A stretch of DNA of 64,000 nt from CAYFNF01 sp964344485 (lineage in GTDB: Bacteria > Patescibacteriota > Patescibacteriia > UBA9570 > XYC2-FULL-38-9). The position numbers and the translations under genes were made by a program. The notes beneath the pieces were generated by a model, which did not search any database, was not told the DNA's origin, and saw only the letters and a program-made list of their open reading frames with translations. Positions 43,343 to 52,558 of this stretch are shown here, piece after piece. The stretch is from contig CAYFNF010000001.1 of the NCBI GenBank assembly GCA_964344485.1, positions 271,405 to 335,404 of the forward strand, in the 5' to 3' direction. Numbering within the stretch: the first letter of the stretch is position 1; every line of letters begins with the position of its first letter.

Positions 43343-44642
43343 GAATCTCAACGCATTACAGCAGCAGTATCCGAAAGGCAAGGTTCTGCTTCAGTCAGCA
43401 GAACAAGCGTTAGAGTTCTTACAGCCAGAACGTCTAATCAAGCAGCACGTACAGGTGAAGGGAGGCCGACTCCTGATTCAAGGAAAGGTATTCCACCTCA
43501 ATAGATATAAGCATGTCTACATTATCGGCGCAGGCAAGGCAACGTATCAGATGGCAACGAGCATGCATGCGCTATTGCGGAAACATATTACCAGCGGGTA
43601 TATCAATGTACCAAAAGCCATCACCAGACAGATCGGCCCGATTACTGTCAATCAAGCTGGGCATCCGTTTCCGAATGCAGCTGGAGTCAACGGTGCGCAG
43701 CACATACTGCAACTCGCAGAAGCAGCAGAGAAGGATGATTTAATAATATGCCTCATGAGTGGGGGAGGGTCAGCGTTACTGCCAGCTCTGGTTTCGGGGC
43801 TAACACTTGCTGATAAACAGAAGCTGACAAAAGCGCTGTTGCAAAGCTCTGCAACCATTCATGAGATCAATACAGTTCGAAAGCACATTTCATTAATAAA
43901 GGGTGGGCGACTAGCTCAAGCAGCACTACCAGCAACTATGGTGTCACTCTATATCTCTGATGTCGTAGGAGACGATCTGGACATGATCGCTTCTGGTCCG
44001 ACTGTTCCTGACTCTACGACCAGCGAAGACGCACTTGCGGTGCTACAGAAATATAAGATACGAATAAAAAACGTAGAGACTGCAATTAAGCAGCATGAAA
44101 CACCGAAACAGTTGAATCAAAAGAAGATATATAACTTCATTGTAGGCAATAATCAACAAGTACTACAGTTCCTGCAAAAGAAGCTCTCCAAGCGATTCCG
44201 TGTACAACTGCTCACTTCTCGGCTTCAAGGCGAGGCCCGGGAAGTAGCGCGAGTACTACTCTCTATTGCAGAAGAATCTAGTCGCGTCGCGAAGAAGTCA
44301 ACGATACTACTTGCAGGCGGCGAGACCACTGTCACTGTTCGGGGGAACGGTGCAGGAGGGAGAAATCAAGAGTTAGTTATTTCAGCGCTACCGTATTTGG
44401 AGTCGAATATGACCATTCTCTCACTTGCTACAGACGGAGTCGATGGCATTACACCTACACCAGTCGCTGGTGCTATCGCAGATTATGGAACAGCACAGCG
44501 CTGTATCAAGAAGCAGTTATCTGTCCAGCAAGCTCTTGAAAAAAATGATTCATATCACTTATTACATACGCTAAAAAGTATATTACGCACTGGTCCTACA
44601 GGAACCAATGTTGGTGATATAATAATGATATTAATAAAATAA
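43335..44642 (+). CDS. Glycerate 2-kinase (GckA/TtuD, MOFRL family)
   Basis: 435 residues. An N-terminal Rossmann-like domain has YIIGAGKATYQMA and LMSGGGSALLPAL, and the C-terminal MOFRL domain has LLAGGETTVTVRGNGAGGRNQEL and ATDGVDGITPTPVAGAI, both family signatures. It phosphorylates D-glycerate to 2-phosphoglycerate, which enters lower glycolysis. Its start overlaps the dehydrogenase end; the aminotransferase gene follows after 13 bp. Confidence 0.93.
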   Translation: MIKNLNALQQQYPKGKVLLQSAEQALEFLQPERLIKQHVQVKGGRLLIQGKVFHLNRYKHVYIIGAGKATYQMATSMHALLRKHITSGYINVPKAITRQIGPITVNQAGHPFPNAAGVNGAQHILQLAEAAEKDDLIICLMSGGGSALLPALVSGLTLADKQKLTKALLQSSATIHEINTVRKHISLIKGGRLAQAALPATMVSLYISDVVGDDLDMIASGPTVPDSTTSEDALAVLQKYKIRIKNVETAIKQHETPKQLNQKKIYNFIVGNNQQVLQFLQKKLSKRFRVQLLTSRLQGEAREVARVLLSIAEESSRVAKKSTILLAGGETTVTVRGNGAGGRNQELVISALPYLESNMTILSLATDGVDGITPTPVAGAIADYGTAQRCIKKQLSVQQALEKNDSYHLLHTLKSILRTGPTGTNVGDIIMILIK

Positions 44643-44655
44643 CTAATATACACAC

Positions 44656-45870
44656 ATGAAAAAACTACAACCATCGACACGCGTGATTCAGGCAAAAGCA
44701 TCACCAATTCGTGGACTCGTGAATCTTGCGACTGAGCAAAAGAAGAAAGGAGTGAAAGTACATCACTTTAACATCGGGCAGCCCGACTTACCGACACATC
44801 CGGATTTCTTTAAAGAAGTACGAAAGTATAAAGAAAAGGTCGTGAGTTATGCTCCTGCACAAGGCCGCAGAGAAGCACAAGAAGCATGGAGCAAGTACTT
44901 TAAAGACACAGGGATCAATTATGAACCAGATGACATCATTGTGACCCAAGGAGGAGTAGAAGCACTGTTTCTTGCGCAGGCAGCGTTACTGGATCCAGGA
45001 GATGAATTGCTAGTTTTAGAACCGTTCTATCCATATTACGAGAACCAAGCGCACATCTTAGGGAATAAAGTGGTACCAATCACCTTAAAGCTGAAGAACG
45101 GATTCCATCTCCCTCCAATGGAACAGATGCAAAAGAAGGTCACCAAGCGTACAAAAGCAATTCTGTTCTGTAATCCGTCGAACCCAACCGGAACAGTCTT
45201 TACCCCAGAAGAGGTACGTACAGTCGCGAAGTTCGCGAAGAAGAATAACCTCTATATCATTGCTGATGAAGTCTATCGAGAGTATGCATTTGATGAGCCC
45301 ACGATCTCTATGGCTGAAATCGCATCGGTTCGCAATCAAGTGATTACTACTGATACTGCATCAAAACGATTTAATCTCTGTGGAGCTCGTATCGGCGCAT
45401 TGGCAAGCCATAATAAAGAATTCATGAAGAACGTCTTTAAGTTCGCTATGGCGCGCGAGTCTGTTGCAACCATTGAGCAGCTTGCAGTTGTGCCGCTATT
45501 GAAGAACTCAAAGAAGTACTGGGGTCCAACTATCAAAGAATACAAGCATCGACGTGATGTTGTATATGAAGAGCTGCAGAAGATTCCTGGCATTGAGGTG
45601 CATAAACCCGAAGGAGCGTTCTATATCATTATCGGACTTCCAATTAAAGACGCGCCTCACTTTGCCGAGTGGCTGTTAACTGACTTCCGTTATAAGAATA
45701 CAACGATTTGCGTTTCACCAGCAGCAGGATTCTATTTCTCAAAGAATAAAGGCATGAACGAAATTCGATTGAGTTATGTGGTAAGCACCCGTGTGATACG
45801 AGAGTCTATGTTCATTCTAAAAAAGGCGTTAGCGAAATATCAAAAGCAATTCCCACGACGCTGTAAATAA
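44656..45870 (+). CDS. PLP aminotransferase, class I/II
   Basis: 404 residues. Fold type I: NIGQPDLPTHP at the N-terminus, NPSNPTGTVFTPEE (substrate and PLP Asn), ADEVYREYAF (PLP Asp/Tyr), the Schiff-base Lys in TDTASKRFNLCGARIGAL, and the C-terminal NEIRLSYV Arg that binds the substrate carboxylate. Aspartate/alanine-type enzymes have this pattern. In this operon a serine- or alanine-pyruvate-type transamination giving hydroxypyruvate or pyruvate would fit, but specificity cannot be read from motifs. Confidence 0.9.
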   Translation: MKKLQPSTRVIQAKASPIRGLVNLATEQKKKGVKVHHFNIGQPDLPTHPDFFKEVRKYKEKVVSYAPAQGRREAQEAWSKYFKDTGINYEPDDIIVTQGGVEALFLAQAALLDPGDELLVLEPFYPYYENQAHILGNKVVPITLKLKNGFHLPPMEQMQKKVTKRTKAILFCNPSNPTGTVFTPEEVRTVAKFAKKNNLYIIADEVYREYAFDEPTISMAEIASVRNQVITTDTASKRFNLCGARIGALASHNKEFMKNVFKFAMARESVATIEQLAVVPLLKNSKKYWGPTIKEYKHRRDVVYEELQKIPGIEVHKPEGAFYIIIGLPIKDAPHFAEWLLTDFRYKNTTICVSPAAGFYFSKNKGMNEIRLSYVVSTRVIRESMFILKKALAKYQKQFPRRCK

Positions 45871-45877
45871 TAACCAT

Positions 45878-48133
45878 ATGGGAGAAGCACAATACTCATT
45901 ACTTGAGAAAAAGCAGGAGGAGAAGATTCGAACAGATCATCCGGATCGGTTTCATGCGTCTGAACACGGAGCAGAGTATATTAACATTCAGGGATTGCCG
46001 TTGAGTGATATCGAAGGAGTAGATGTCTCGATGTTGCAGGAGCTTGCACGCATTACTCGTGGATATATCTTTGCTTCATTAGAAGCGTCACATTCCGGGC
46101 ATCCTGGCGGTTCGACTTCAAAAGTAGAGCAGTTGCTTGCATTAGTAGCAAGCGGTGTGTTTGCATACGATTTTCTTGAGCCCAAGCATACGGCTCGGGA
46201 TCGAATGGTGTGGTCCGCCGGACACTGCACGCCGCTGTTGTACGGAACACTTTCCTTAGTGTATGAATCTCTACAAAAAGCAGGGAAGAAGTTCGACGCA
46301 GAGAAACTTCGTGCGGTATTAGGGAAAGATTTATTGCGGTTTCGACATCCAGATGGACCACAAGGGCATGTAGAGTCGTTCTATCCTATGGCTGATTTAG
46401 CAACTGGTGCTTCTGGGCACGGGTTATCTGGCGCAGCTGGGTTAGCGACCGTACATCACTCGAGTGGATTAGATTCTATTCGTACGTATGTGATTATGGG
46501 TGATGCTGAAACCGAAGAAGGCATGACGTATGAAGCACGTAACATCATTCACACATTAGGCTTGAGGAATTTGGTGGTACTGTTAGATCGTAATCACTTT
46601 GGAATTGATGGAGATACAGATGAAGTGATCTCTTCAACATACAAAGATCATTGGTTGGGATTAGGATGGAATGTGATTGAAGTTGATGGACACAATATTC
46701 TGGAGTGCTCACACGCTATTCGCCGTGCACATCAAGGGTTTGAGAACGGTAGTCCAACAGTGGTTTTAACGAATTGTATAAAAGGGTTGCATTACGGTGA
46801 GCTGGAGAACACTGCAACGTCTCATGGAAAACCTGCAGCACATGATGAGTATGTGGAGATAATGAAAAAGTTGAACTTCGATATCCCTGGAACAGAAGGC
46901 GAGGTAGAGAAAGATATTCAAATAGTGACTGATCAGCTTTCTGAAGAGTTAGTCGCGTACTTGATGTCGCGCTTAGACGTTGCCGCAGATCAGCTGCCTA
47001 CCGAGGAAGAGAGTGAGAAAAAAATGAAACAAGCGCTGAAATCACGACCACTAGTAAGCCCACGAGATATTCGCCGACCAGACACCATGCCCGAGGAGTT
47101 GCTGTTTACTGCAGATGAGCCAGTTGCAACGCGTAAAGCGACACAGAAGTTCTTTGAGTGGCTCATGGAGCAGAGCGCATTCTTTTACGCTGGCGCAGGC
47201 GATTTAGCAAAGTCCATTCTTACTGGAGACGCTGAAGATGTGTACGGCATCATAAACAGAGAGAACCCGTACGGTCGTGGCATTCGATTCGGCATTGCTG
47301 AACAGAATATGGCAATGTTCTCTTGTGCATTAACGCAGGATCAGTTGCCAGGGGGCTACTGGCCTACGAGTGTATTTACATCATATGGAGTCTTTACTTC
47401 TATGATGTCAAACTCTGTGCGTATGAGTTTGATCGGAAATCATGTGAACCCTGATATGAAAGGTATGTTCATTCTGCTCGCTGCGCATGATGGTTTAGAG
47501 ACCGGAGAAGATGGACCAACACATCAGGGATTGTATTGGATGTCGTTGTATAATGCGTATCCTGGAATCAAGGTCTACAAACCACTGGATGCAAATGAAA
47601 CTATCGAAATGCTATTCTATGCATTAGAGCAAGGTGATCCAATTGCACTTTCAGTGGCACGACCTGATACACCAATATTCGATCGAACTGGAGAGATCCC
47701 TGATGCAAAAGAGGCGGTAAACGGAGCATATGTGTTCAAGCCGCACAGTGAGAACGGGAAAGAGAAAGTCGTACTTGCGGTGTGCGGTGGTCAGACCATG
47801 GCAAATACTCTAGAGATCGTTCCGGAGCTAGAACAAGAGTACGATGTGAAGATTATTGCAGTGACATCACCGGAACTGTATGAAGAGATGCGTGAAAACG
47901 ACCCAAAGAAAGCAGAATCCATTCTGAGTGAAGAAGAACGCGGCCGCGTGATCGCAATACACAATGGATGGGAAGGATTCTTATACCCATTCCTATTGCC
48001 AGTAGATTATAAGAAGCGATCGTTAGGAGTACATGACTACTTCAAGTCTGGAAAACCCCAAGAAGTCTATGAACTTGCAGGGTTAACCCCAGGCGATATC
48101 AAAGAGAAGATTATCGCTGCAGTTAAGAAGTAA
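45878..48133 (+). CDS. Transketolase-family enzyme
   Basis: 751 residues, both halves in one chain. ThDP domain: SHSGHPGGSTSKVEQ, ATGASGHGLSGAAGLA, and the GD..N motif as MGDAETEEGMTYEARN. Pyrimidine domain: GIAEQNMAMFSCALT with the catalytic Glu, then DGLETGEDGPTHQ. It moves two-carbon units between sugar phosphates and can also use hydroxypyruvate as donor. It is ~80 residues longer than E. coli TktA, with a longer N-terminus and inter-domain region. Part of the operon started at 42311. Confidence 0.92.
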   Translation: MGEAQYSLLEKKQEEKIRTDHPDRFHASEHGAEYINIQGLPLSDIEGVDVSMLQELARITRGYIFASLEASHSGHPGGSTSKVEQLLALVASGVFAYDFLEPKHTARDRMVWSAGHCTPLLYGTLSLVYESLQKAGKKFDAEKLRAVLGKDLLRFRHPDGPQGHVESFYPMADLATGASGHGLSGAAGLATVHHSSGLDSIRTYVIMGDAETEEGMTYEARNIIHTLGLRNLVVLLDRNHFGIDGDTDEVISSTYKDHWLGLGWNVIEVDGHNILECSHAIRRAHQGFENGSPTVVLTNCIKGLHYGELENTATSHGKPAAHDEYVEIMKKLNFDIPGTEGEVEKDIQIVTDQLSEELVAYLMSRLDVAADQLPTEEESEKKMKQALKSRPLVSPRDIRRPDTMPEELLFTADEPVATRKATQKFFEWLMEQSAFFYAGAGDLAKSILTGDAEDVYGIINRENPYGRGIRFGIAEQNMAMFSCALTQDQLPGGYWPTSVFTSYGVFTSMMSNSVRMSLIGNHVNPDMKGMFILLAAHDGLETGEDGPTHQGLYWMSLYNAYPGIKVYKPLDANETIEMLFYALEQGDPIALSVARPDTPIFDRTGEIPDAKEAVNGAYVFKPHSENGKEKVVLAVCGGQTMANTLEIVPELEQEYDVKIIAVTSPELYEEMRENDPKKAESILSEEERGRVIAIHNGWEGFLYPFLLPVDYKKRSLGVHDYFKSGKPQEVYELAGLTPGDIKEKIIAAVKK

Positions 48134-48143
48134 TAACACACTC

Positions 48144-48695
48144 ATGGCACAGTCCATTATTGAAGTCAGAGTCTCGCGCTGGTTGCTCTTGATGATGTTT
48201 GGGTTCGGTGCGCTATTTCTATTGATCGGATTAGAATTGGGTTTTTTCCACGTGCTGTTTGATGATCATACGATAGCCGAGAATTCACTAGGTACATGGA
48301 TCTTTGTTGCTTTTTCCATCGGAGTTGGTGGGTTAATCGTAGTTTCGCAGTTTCAGTATTTGATGCGACCACCGGTGATGCTTGCAGTATCTTCAGAAGG
48401 AGTGTCGTTTGGCACTGGATTTCGATATCGACCACTGCACATTGCGGCAGAGCACGTCACATCAGTCAATGCATTTGTCTCTCATGCATCGTCAGAGACA
48501 CGAGGGTTTGGTGCAGCTCGTACTGCTGGAGTAGAAATATGTATGAAGAAGTCAGATGCAATTCCTGCAGGGTGTGCCACATCAGCAGGTATCAGTTATT
48601 CCAATTACATACTGCGTTTGAGTAAGTCGTATATGAATGCCAAACCACAAGAAGTGGTAGACGCAGTTCAGCAGATCATTAAGAATAATGCGTAG
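48144..48695 (+). CDS. Two-TM membrane protein with small C-terminal domain, unknown
   Basis: 183 residues. TM helices at about 12-35 and 50-70, then a ~110-residue beta-rich domain starting MLAVSSEGVSFGTGFRYRPLHI, which resembles a bacterial PH-like fold in layout. Three Cys sit between about residues 130 and 155. It follows transketolase after 10 bp, so it is in the operon, and overlaps the next gene region. No function assigned. Confidence 0.6.
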   Translation: MAQSIIEVRVSRWLLLMMFGFGALFLLIGLELGFFHVLFDDHTIAENSLGTWIFVAFSIGVGGLIVVSQFQYLMRPPVMLAVSSEGVSFGTGFRYRPLHIAAEHVTSVNAFVSHASSETRGFGAARTAGVEICMKKSDAIPAGCATSAGISYSNYILRLSKSYMNAKPQEVVDAVQQIIKNNA

Positions 48696-48696
48696 T

Positions 48697-49722
48697 ATGA
48701 AACCTGTTCGATTCCCACAAGACGAGCTGGCGCATGATCACAATATTGAGTGGTGGTATTGGAACGGCCACCTGCAGGACAAGAAGAAACGCAAGTATGC
48801 GTTTATGAATTGCTTGTTCAAGATGAATCCGAAGAAGTTTGGACTCCCGTATGTGAAAGAGCTGCCGTTTAAAACACTCTATTTTTCTCATTCTATCATT
48901 TCGGATTTAGAGAAAAAGAAGTTTTATCCGTTAATGGATTATGTCACGGTAATTTCAAAAGAGAGTTTTACCAAGCCGATGTTGTTCGTCGATTATACTG
49001 ACCCGTTTTTGTTTAACGGGTATGTCCACAACTGTATTCATGAACAGGAGTTGTTTCAGTATCACATGAAGAATGCGCAGTGTGATCTGTATTTGACCGC
49101 AAAGAAGAAGCCGCTCTTAGTGGGCGGTAAGGGCTACATCTCTATGCATGGTCGTGATACGTATTACTATTCGATTACGAATCTAGATGTACACGGGGAG
49201 GTATTTGTGAATAATCAAGTGCGAGAAGTCAGAGGAAAAGCGTGGATGGATCATCAGTGGTCAAATATACGATTCGCAAAAGACAAATGGACGTGGTTCT
49301 CTGTACAGTTGAACACTGACATGGAGATTCTCTGTTTCAATTACGGTCCGAGCGAGAAGGAGTATTCACTCGCAAGCATCTCACATGCAAATAATACTCA
49401 GTCGCATACCCGCGATGTAATTATCAAGCCACTCGCCCAGAATTGGAAGAGCACGAAAACAAAAGCAGAGTATCCGATTGCGTGGAGTATTCACATCCCA
49501 GAGAAAAAGATCTATTTACAGGCAGAACCGTATATACAAAATCAAGAAATGGTCTACGGTGTTATTAATTATTGGGAGGGACCGATGAAAATAACTGGTA
49601 CGGTGCGAGGGAAGCGAGTGCACGGAGATGGTTTTTTAGAGCTGGTTGGCCGTCCGGCAAAACACCCTGATATCGCAATGATAAAAGAGGTGCTGTCTAA
49701 AACCAAGGCACGTTTTCGATAG
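48697..49722 (+). CDS. AttH/CrtC-like lipocalin-fold hydratase family protein
   Basis: 341 residues from ATG 48697 (ATG 48688 also possible, overlapping the previous stop). The family motifs are there: NIEWWYWNGHL near the N-terminus, GKAWMDHQWSN at mid-length, and YWEGP plus GDGFLELVGR at the C-terminus, as in carotenoid 1,2-hydratases and AttH proteins. No signal peptide, so it is probably cytoplasmic or membrane-associated. The substrate is a lipid or isoprenoid by family, not shown here. It ends 3 bp from the convergent SUF operon end. Confidence 0.8.
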   Translation: MKPVRFPQDELAHDHNIEWWYWNGHLQDKKKRKYAFMNCLFKMNPKKFGLPYVKELPFKTLYFSHSIISDLEKKKFYPLMDYVTVISKESFTKPMLFVDYTDPFLFNGYVHNCIHEQELFQYHMKNAQCDLYLTAKKKPLLVGGKGYISMHGRDTYYYSITNLDVHGEVFVNNQVREVRGKAWMDHQWSNIRFAKDKWTWFSVQLNTDMEILCFNYGPSEKEYSLASISHANNTQSHTRDVIIKPLAQNWKSTKTKAEYPIAWSIHIPEKKIYLQAEPYIQNQEMVYGVINYWEGPMKITGTVRGKRVHGDGFLELVGRPAKHPDIAMIKEVLSKTKARFR

Positions 49723-49725
49723 TGG

Positions 49726-50880
49726 TTATTCAACTAAACTAATAGTTTCAGTTTGATTCCAGTCTGATGCTGTTTCGTCGTATCCATACATACGGATCTC
49801 TGGTGCGGCGATTCTTTGAAACGGAGCATAGAGCGCTAGTGCACGAGCGCGCCGTTCTGGAGATAGTTCTGCATACGCTTGGATTGCTTGAGTATGCCGA
49901 CGACCCGCGATACAGGAGATACGAGATATTCCCTGCCGTGAAGAGAGTTCATGAAGTGCTTCTATCCACAGCAGGTCTCGATAGTCATGTATATCATAGA
50001 GGAACGGGTAGAGAGGGTTATCAACTACTCCACCAATTTCCATATTAGGTGTTGCTCGTATCAGCATTTCGTCGTATACGTCTCGCATGCCAAGTTTTTC
50101 GAAGAAGTTTGCCACTGACCTATGGGTAAATGGTTCAAGTTCTTGAGCAGCTATAGAGGCGAGAGGAATGACTCCAAGGAGGGCAGCAGAGCCAGCAAGC
50201 ATTTCACGTCGTGATATATTCCGTCTGTTCCCACCTTCAGGTGAGTCTTTTTTATATAGTATTTTCATTGCTACTGCTAAACCTGCCGGGCTCATGGTGA
50301 GTAGTGCAAGGAGTGCTTTTTGTCGCTCTATCTCCGCTTGTTTATCTTCGAGAGCATATAGGTCAGTTAAACGTGCGTCACAGACTGCGAGTGGAGTGCG
50401 TACTTGCGCTGCAAGTGCTTCTACACCACCAAAGAATTGTAGGTTTTCATTATCCTTTTCAATTTCTCGTAATTGCGCAATGGAGTAATTGATACCAAAC
50501 ACCTCTCTATACATGGTTTGAGTAAGCCGTAGTTGCTCATCTGAGAGCTCCTGTTGTGCTCGAGGAGCACCTTCGACCAATGCAATATCAGCTGCTTGGA
50601 TAGACTCTCTCAGTTCCGGGGCGTGTTGCTCGAGCGTTCGTGGGTGATGTGCAACACCATTTAAGTCAATAGTCACACCATTGATCTCTATCTGTTCTGG
50701 CAGCCATCCTTCATCAAGATACGCGAGGTATTCGGGATCCGCTTCTTGCTCTTCTCGATCTCGTCGTATATCGGCCATGAGTTCAGCAAATTCCGCCGGA
50801 GAGTAATCAGAAATATCCCTGGAGCTACTGAATTCTCCACGTAATAGTTGTCGGCGACTTAATCGATCTGGGCTACTCAT
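49726..50880 (-). CDS. TraB/GumN-like protein with internal twin-arginine-like segments (tentative)
   Basis: 384 residues. NGVTIDLNGVAHHP followed by ADIALVEGAP has the 'G-x-A/T-H ... D-x-x-x-x-E' spacing of TraB/PrgY proteins, and IEALHELSSRQGISRISCIAGRRH near the end recalls their last motif. One hydrophobic stretch lies at ~190-210, and a second (AGSAALLGVIPLASIA, ~226-242) follows SRREM, so it looks like a Tat signal placed mid-protein. The N-terminus (SRRQLLRGE) also has a twin Arg. Its start overlaps the sufU stop by 8 bp, so it is the last gene of the SUF operon. The family call is weak. Confidence 0.5.
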   Translation of the reverse strand: MSSPDRLSRRQLLRGEFSSSRDISDYSPAEFAELMADIRRDREEQEADPEYLAYLDEGWLPEQIEINGVTIDLNGVAHHPRTLEQHAPELRESIQAADIALVEGAPRAQQELSDEQLRLTQTMYREVFGINYSIAQLREIEKDNENLQFFGGVEALAAQVRTPLAVCDARLTDLYALEDKQAEIERQKALLALLTMSPAGLAVAMKILYKKDSPEGGNRRNISRREMLAGSAALLGVIPLASIAAQELEPFTHRSVANFFEKLGMRDVYDEMLIRATPNMEIGGVVDNPLYPFLYDIHDYRDLLWIEALHELSSRQGISRISCIAGRRHTQAIQAYAELSPERRARALALYAPFQRIAAPEIRMYGYDETASDWNQTETISLVE

Positions 50881-51241
50881 ACTTTTGTTCTAACGCATGT
50901 TTCACTCCTTGTAAAGAGAGGAGCGCACATTTTAATCGTGTTGGGCTTAAGTCAATTTGCAGCATATCTAGAATATCCTGTTTAGTCAGTTTATTGACTT
51001 GCTCTTCGGTCATACCTTTGACCTTATCTGTCAGCTGCGATGCAGTTGCTTGGCTAATTGCACAGCCTTGCCCTTCGAATTTTACATCAACGATCTTTCC
51101 GTCCTGTACTACAAGATAGAACGTCAATTCGTCTCCGCATGAAGCGTTCCGTTCTTTCTGCACAATGTCTGCATTCTCAATAGAACCGTGATTGTGTGGA
51201 TGTTTGTAGTGCTCTAGAATTTCTTCTTGGTAGATGTTCAT
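50873..51241 (-). CDS. sufU: SufU/IscU-like Fe-S scaffold or sulfur-transfer protein
   Basis: 122 residues from the ATG at 51241 (in-frame ATGs at 51247 and 51259 lie closer to the structured element). The three conserved Cys are present in NASCGDE, GQGCAISQAT and RLKCALLSL, with the Asp after the first Cys. It accepts sulfur from SufS (zinc-dependent in SufU) or builds the cluster. It is slightly shorter than B. subtilis SufU (147), with the inter-Cys loop reduced. It lies downstream of sufS, separated by the structured element at 51254-51340. Confidence 0.88.
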   Translation of the reverse strand: MNIYQEEILEHYKHPHNHGSIENADIVQKERNASCGDELTFYLVVQDGKIVDVKFEGQGCAISQATASQLTDKVKGMTEEQVNKLTKQDILDMLQIDLSPTRLKCALLSLQGVKHALEQKYE

Positions 51242-51253
51242 ATACATGATGGT

Positions 51254-51340
51254 GGACATGCGCAGACGCAATTGCTACCGGACGGTTGGCCCGGCACATG
51301 CCGGGTTTTAGTCCGGAGTGATTGCGTCGAGAGCATGTCC
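51254..51340 (-). ncRNA. Structured element, copy 1 (between sufS and sufU)
   Basis: Nested helices on one axis: P1 GGACATGC/GCATGTCC, P2 GACGCAAT/ATTGCGTC, P3 CCGGAC/GTCCGG, P4 CCCGGC/GCCGGG with loop ACAT. Between P1 and P2 lie GCA and GAGA; between P3 and P4 lie GGTTGG and TTTTA (plus-strand reading). Copy 2 at 57254-57336 keeps these loops and P4 but has different, still paired, P1, P2 and P3. It begins 8 bp after the sufS stop and ends 12 bp before the sufU ATG. The strand is assigned from its position after two minus-strand stops and is uncertain. Confidence 0.7.
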
Positions 51341-51347
51341 CTATTAT

Positions 51348-52553
51348 TTATGAGCTGAATACACTTTTTACTTTTTCAAGACCTGCTATTAACTGATCAA
51401 TATCTTCCTTGTTGTTATAGAAATAGAGACTTGCGCGAGCAGTTGCAGGAACATCCCAGTGTTTCATGAGTGGCTGCGCGCAGTGGTGTCCAGTACGGAT
51501 TGCGATGTTATTCTGGTCAAGAATCGTACCGATATCATGAGGATGAATACCATCTACGGTAAAGGAGATAATGCCAGTGTTGTGCTCAGGGTCAGGCCCA
51601 AGTAATTTTACACCAGGAACTGCTGACATCTTCTCGCATGCATACGTATACAGTTCATGGATATGTTTGTGTATGTTCTCCATGCCAAGCGACTGCAAGT
51701 AAGTAATTGTTGCCCCAAAACCAATTACTCCAGCAATATTCGGCGTACCTGGTTCAAGCTTTAGCGGTAACTCAGCCCAGGTACATGAACCCATATCCAC
51801 TTCATCAATCATACTACCTCCACCAAATACTGGATCCAACTTCTCAAGCAGATCTTTCTTCCCATACAGCACCCCCACTCCAGTTGGTCCACACATTTTA
51901 TGTGCAGAGAATACAATCAGGTCTGCACCAAGTGTCTGTACATCAATAGGGAAGTGCGGCGCGCTTTGAGCAGCGTCAATGATAACAGTGATATTCTTTT
52001 CTTTGGCAATGGTGACAAGCTCTTCTACCGGCATGATATACCCTGATGCATTGGATACATGGGTCACTGAAAGCACTTTGATGTTGTCTGTTATTAGTTC
52101 CCGCAGCTGTTCCGGCTCAACCTGCTCAGCGTTATTGATTGTTAGGTACTTGATCTTTAGTTTTTTTTCACGTGCAAGTATCTGCCATGGGATCACGTTT
52201 GCATGGTGCTCGTACTCAGAGATGATCACTTCATCTCCGGCTTCCATTTGTTGCGCCAGCAGTCGTGCAGCGAGATTCAACGAGTGTGTAGAGCCACTTG
52301 AAAAGATGATCTCTTCAGTATGTTCTGCGTTAATAAAGTCCCGTACCTGTTCACGGGTCTGTTCAAACGCGGTAGAGGCTTGCTCACTCGCTTTATATGC
52401 ACCGCGATGTACACTTACTCCGTATGCACGATAGTACTCTGCAACTGTATCAATCACCACAGATGGTTTTAAGCTAGTTGCAGCACTATCTAAGAAAACT
52501 GTTCCGGTTTCTAAAAACGGAAAGTCGGATCGCGATTGTTCGATTGAAGGCAT
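51348..52553 (-). CDS. sufS: Cysteine desulfurase SufS (group II)
   Basis: 401 residues. PLP Lys in FSAHKMCGPTGVGVLYG, and the active Cys in RTGHHCAQPLM, as in SufS/CsdA. The N-terminus FLDSAATSLKP is canonical. It supplies sulfur as persulfide to SufU/SufBCD. Middle of the operon sufC-B-D-S-U. The window also has a group I enzyme at 1120, so two desulfurases with probably separate duties are present. Confidence 0.96.
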   Translation of the reverse strand: MPSIEQSRSDFPFLETGTVFLDSAATSLKPSVVIDTVAEYYRAYGVSVHRGAYKASEQASTAFEQTREQVRDFINAEHTEEIIFSSGSTHSLNLAARLLAQQMEAGDEVIISEYEHHANVIPWQILAREKKLKIKYLTINNAEQVEPEQLRELITDNIKVLSVTHVSNASGYIMPVEELVTIAKEKNITVIIDAAQSAPHFPIDVQTLGADLIVFSAHKMCGPTGVGVLYGKKDLLEKLDPVFGGGSMIDEVDMGSCTWAELPLKLEPGTPNIAGVIGFGATITYLQSLGMENIHKHIHELYTYACEKMSAVPGVKLLGPDPEHNTGIISFTVDGIHPHDIGTILDQNNIAIRTGHHCAQPLMKHWDVPATARASLYFYNNKEDIDQLIAGLEKVKSVFSS

Positions 52554-52558
52554 AATAA

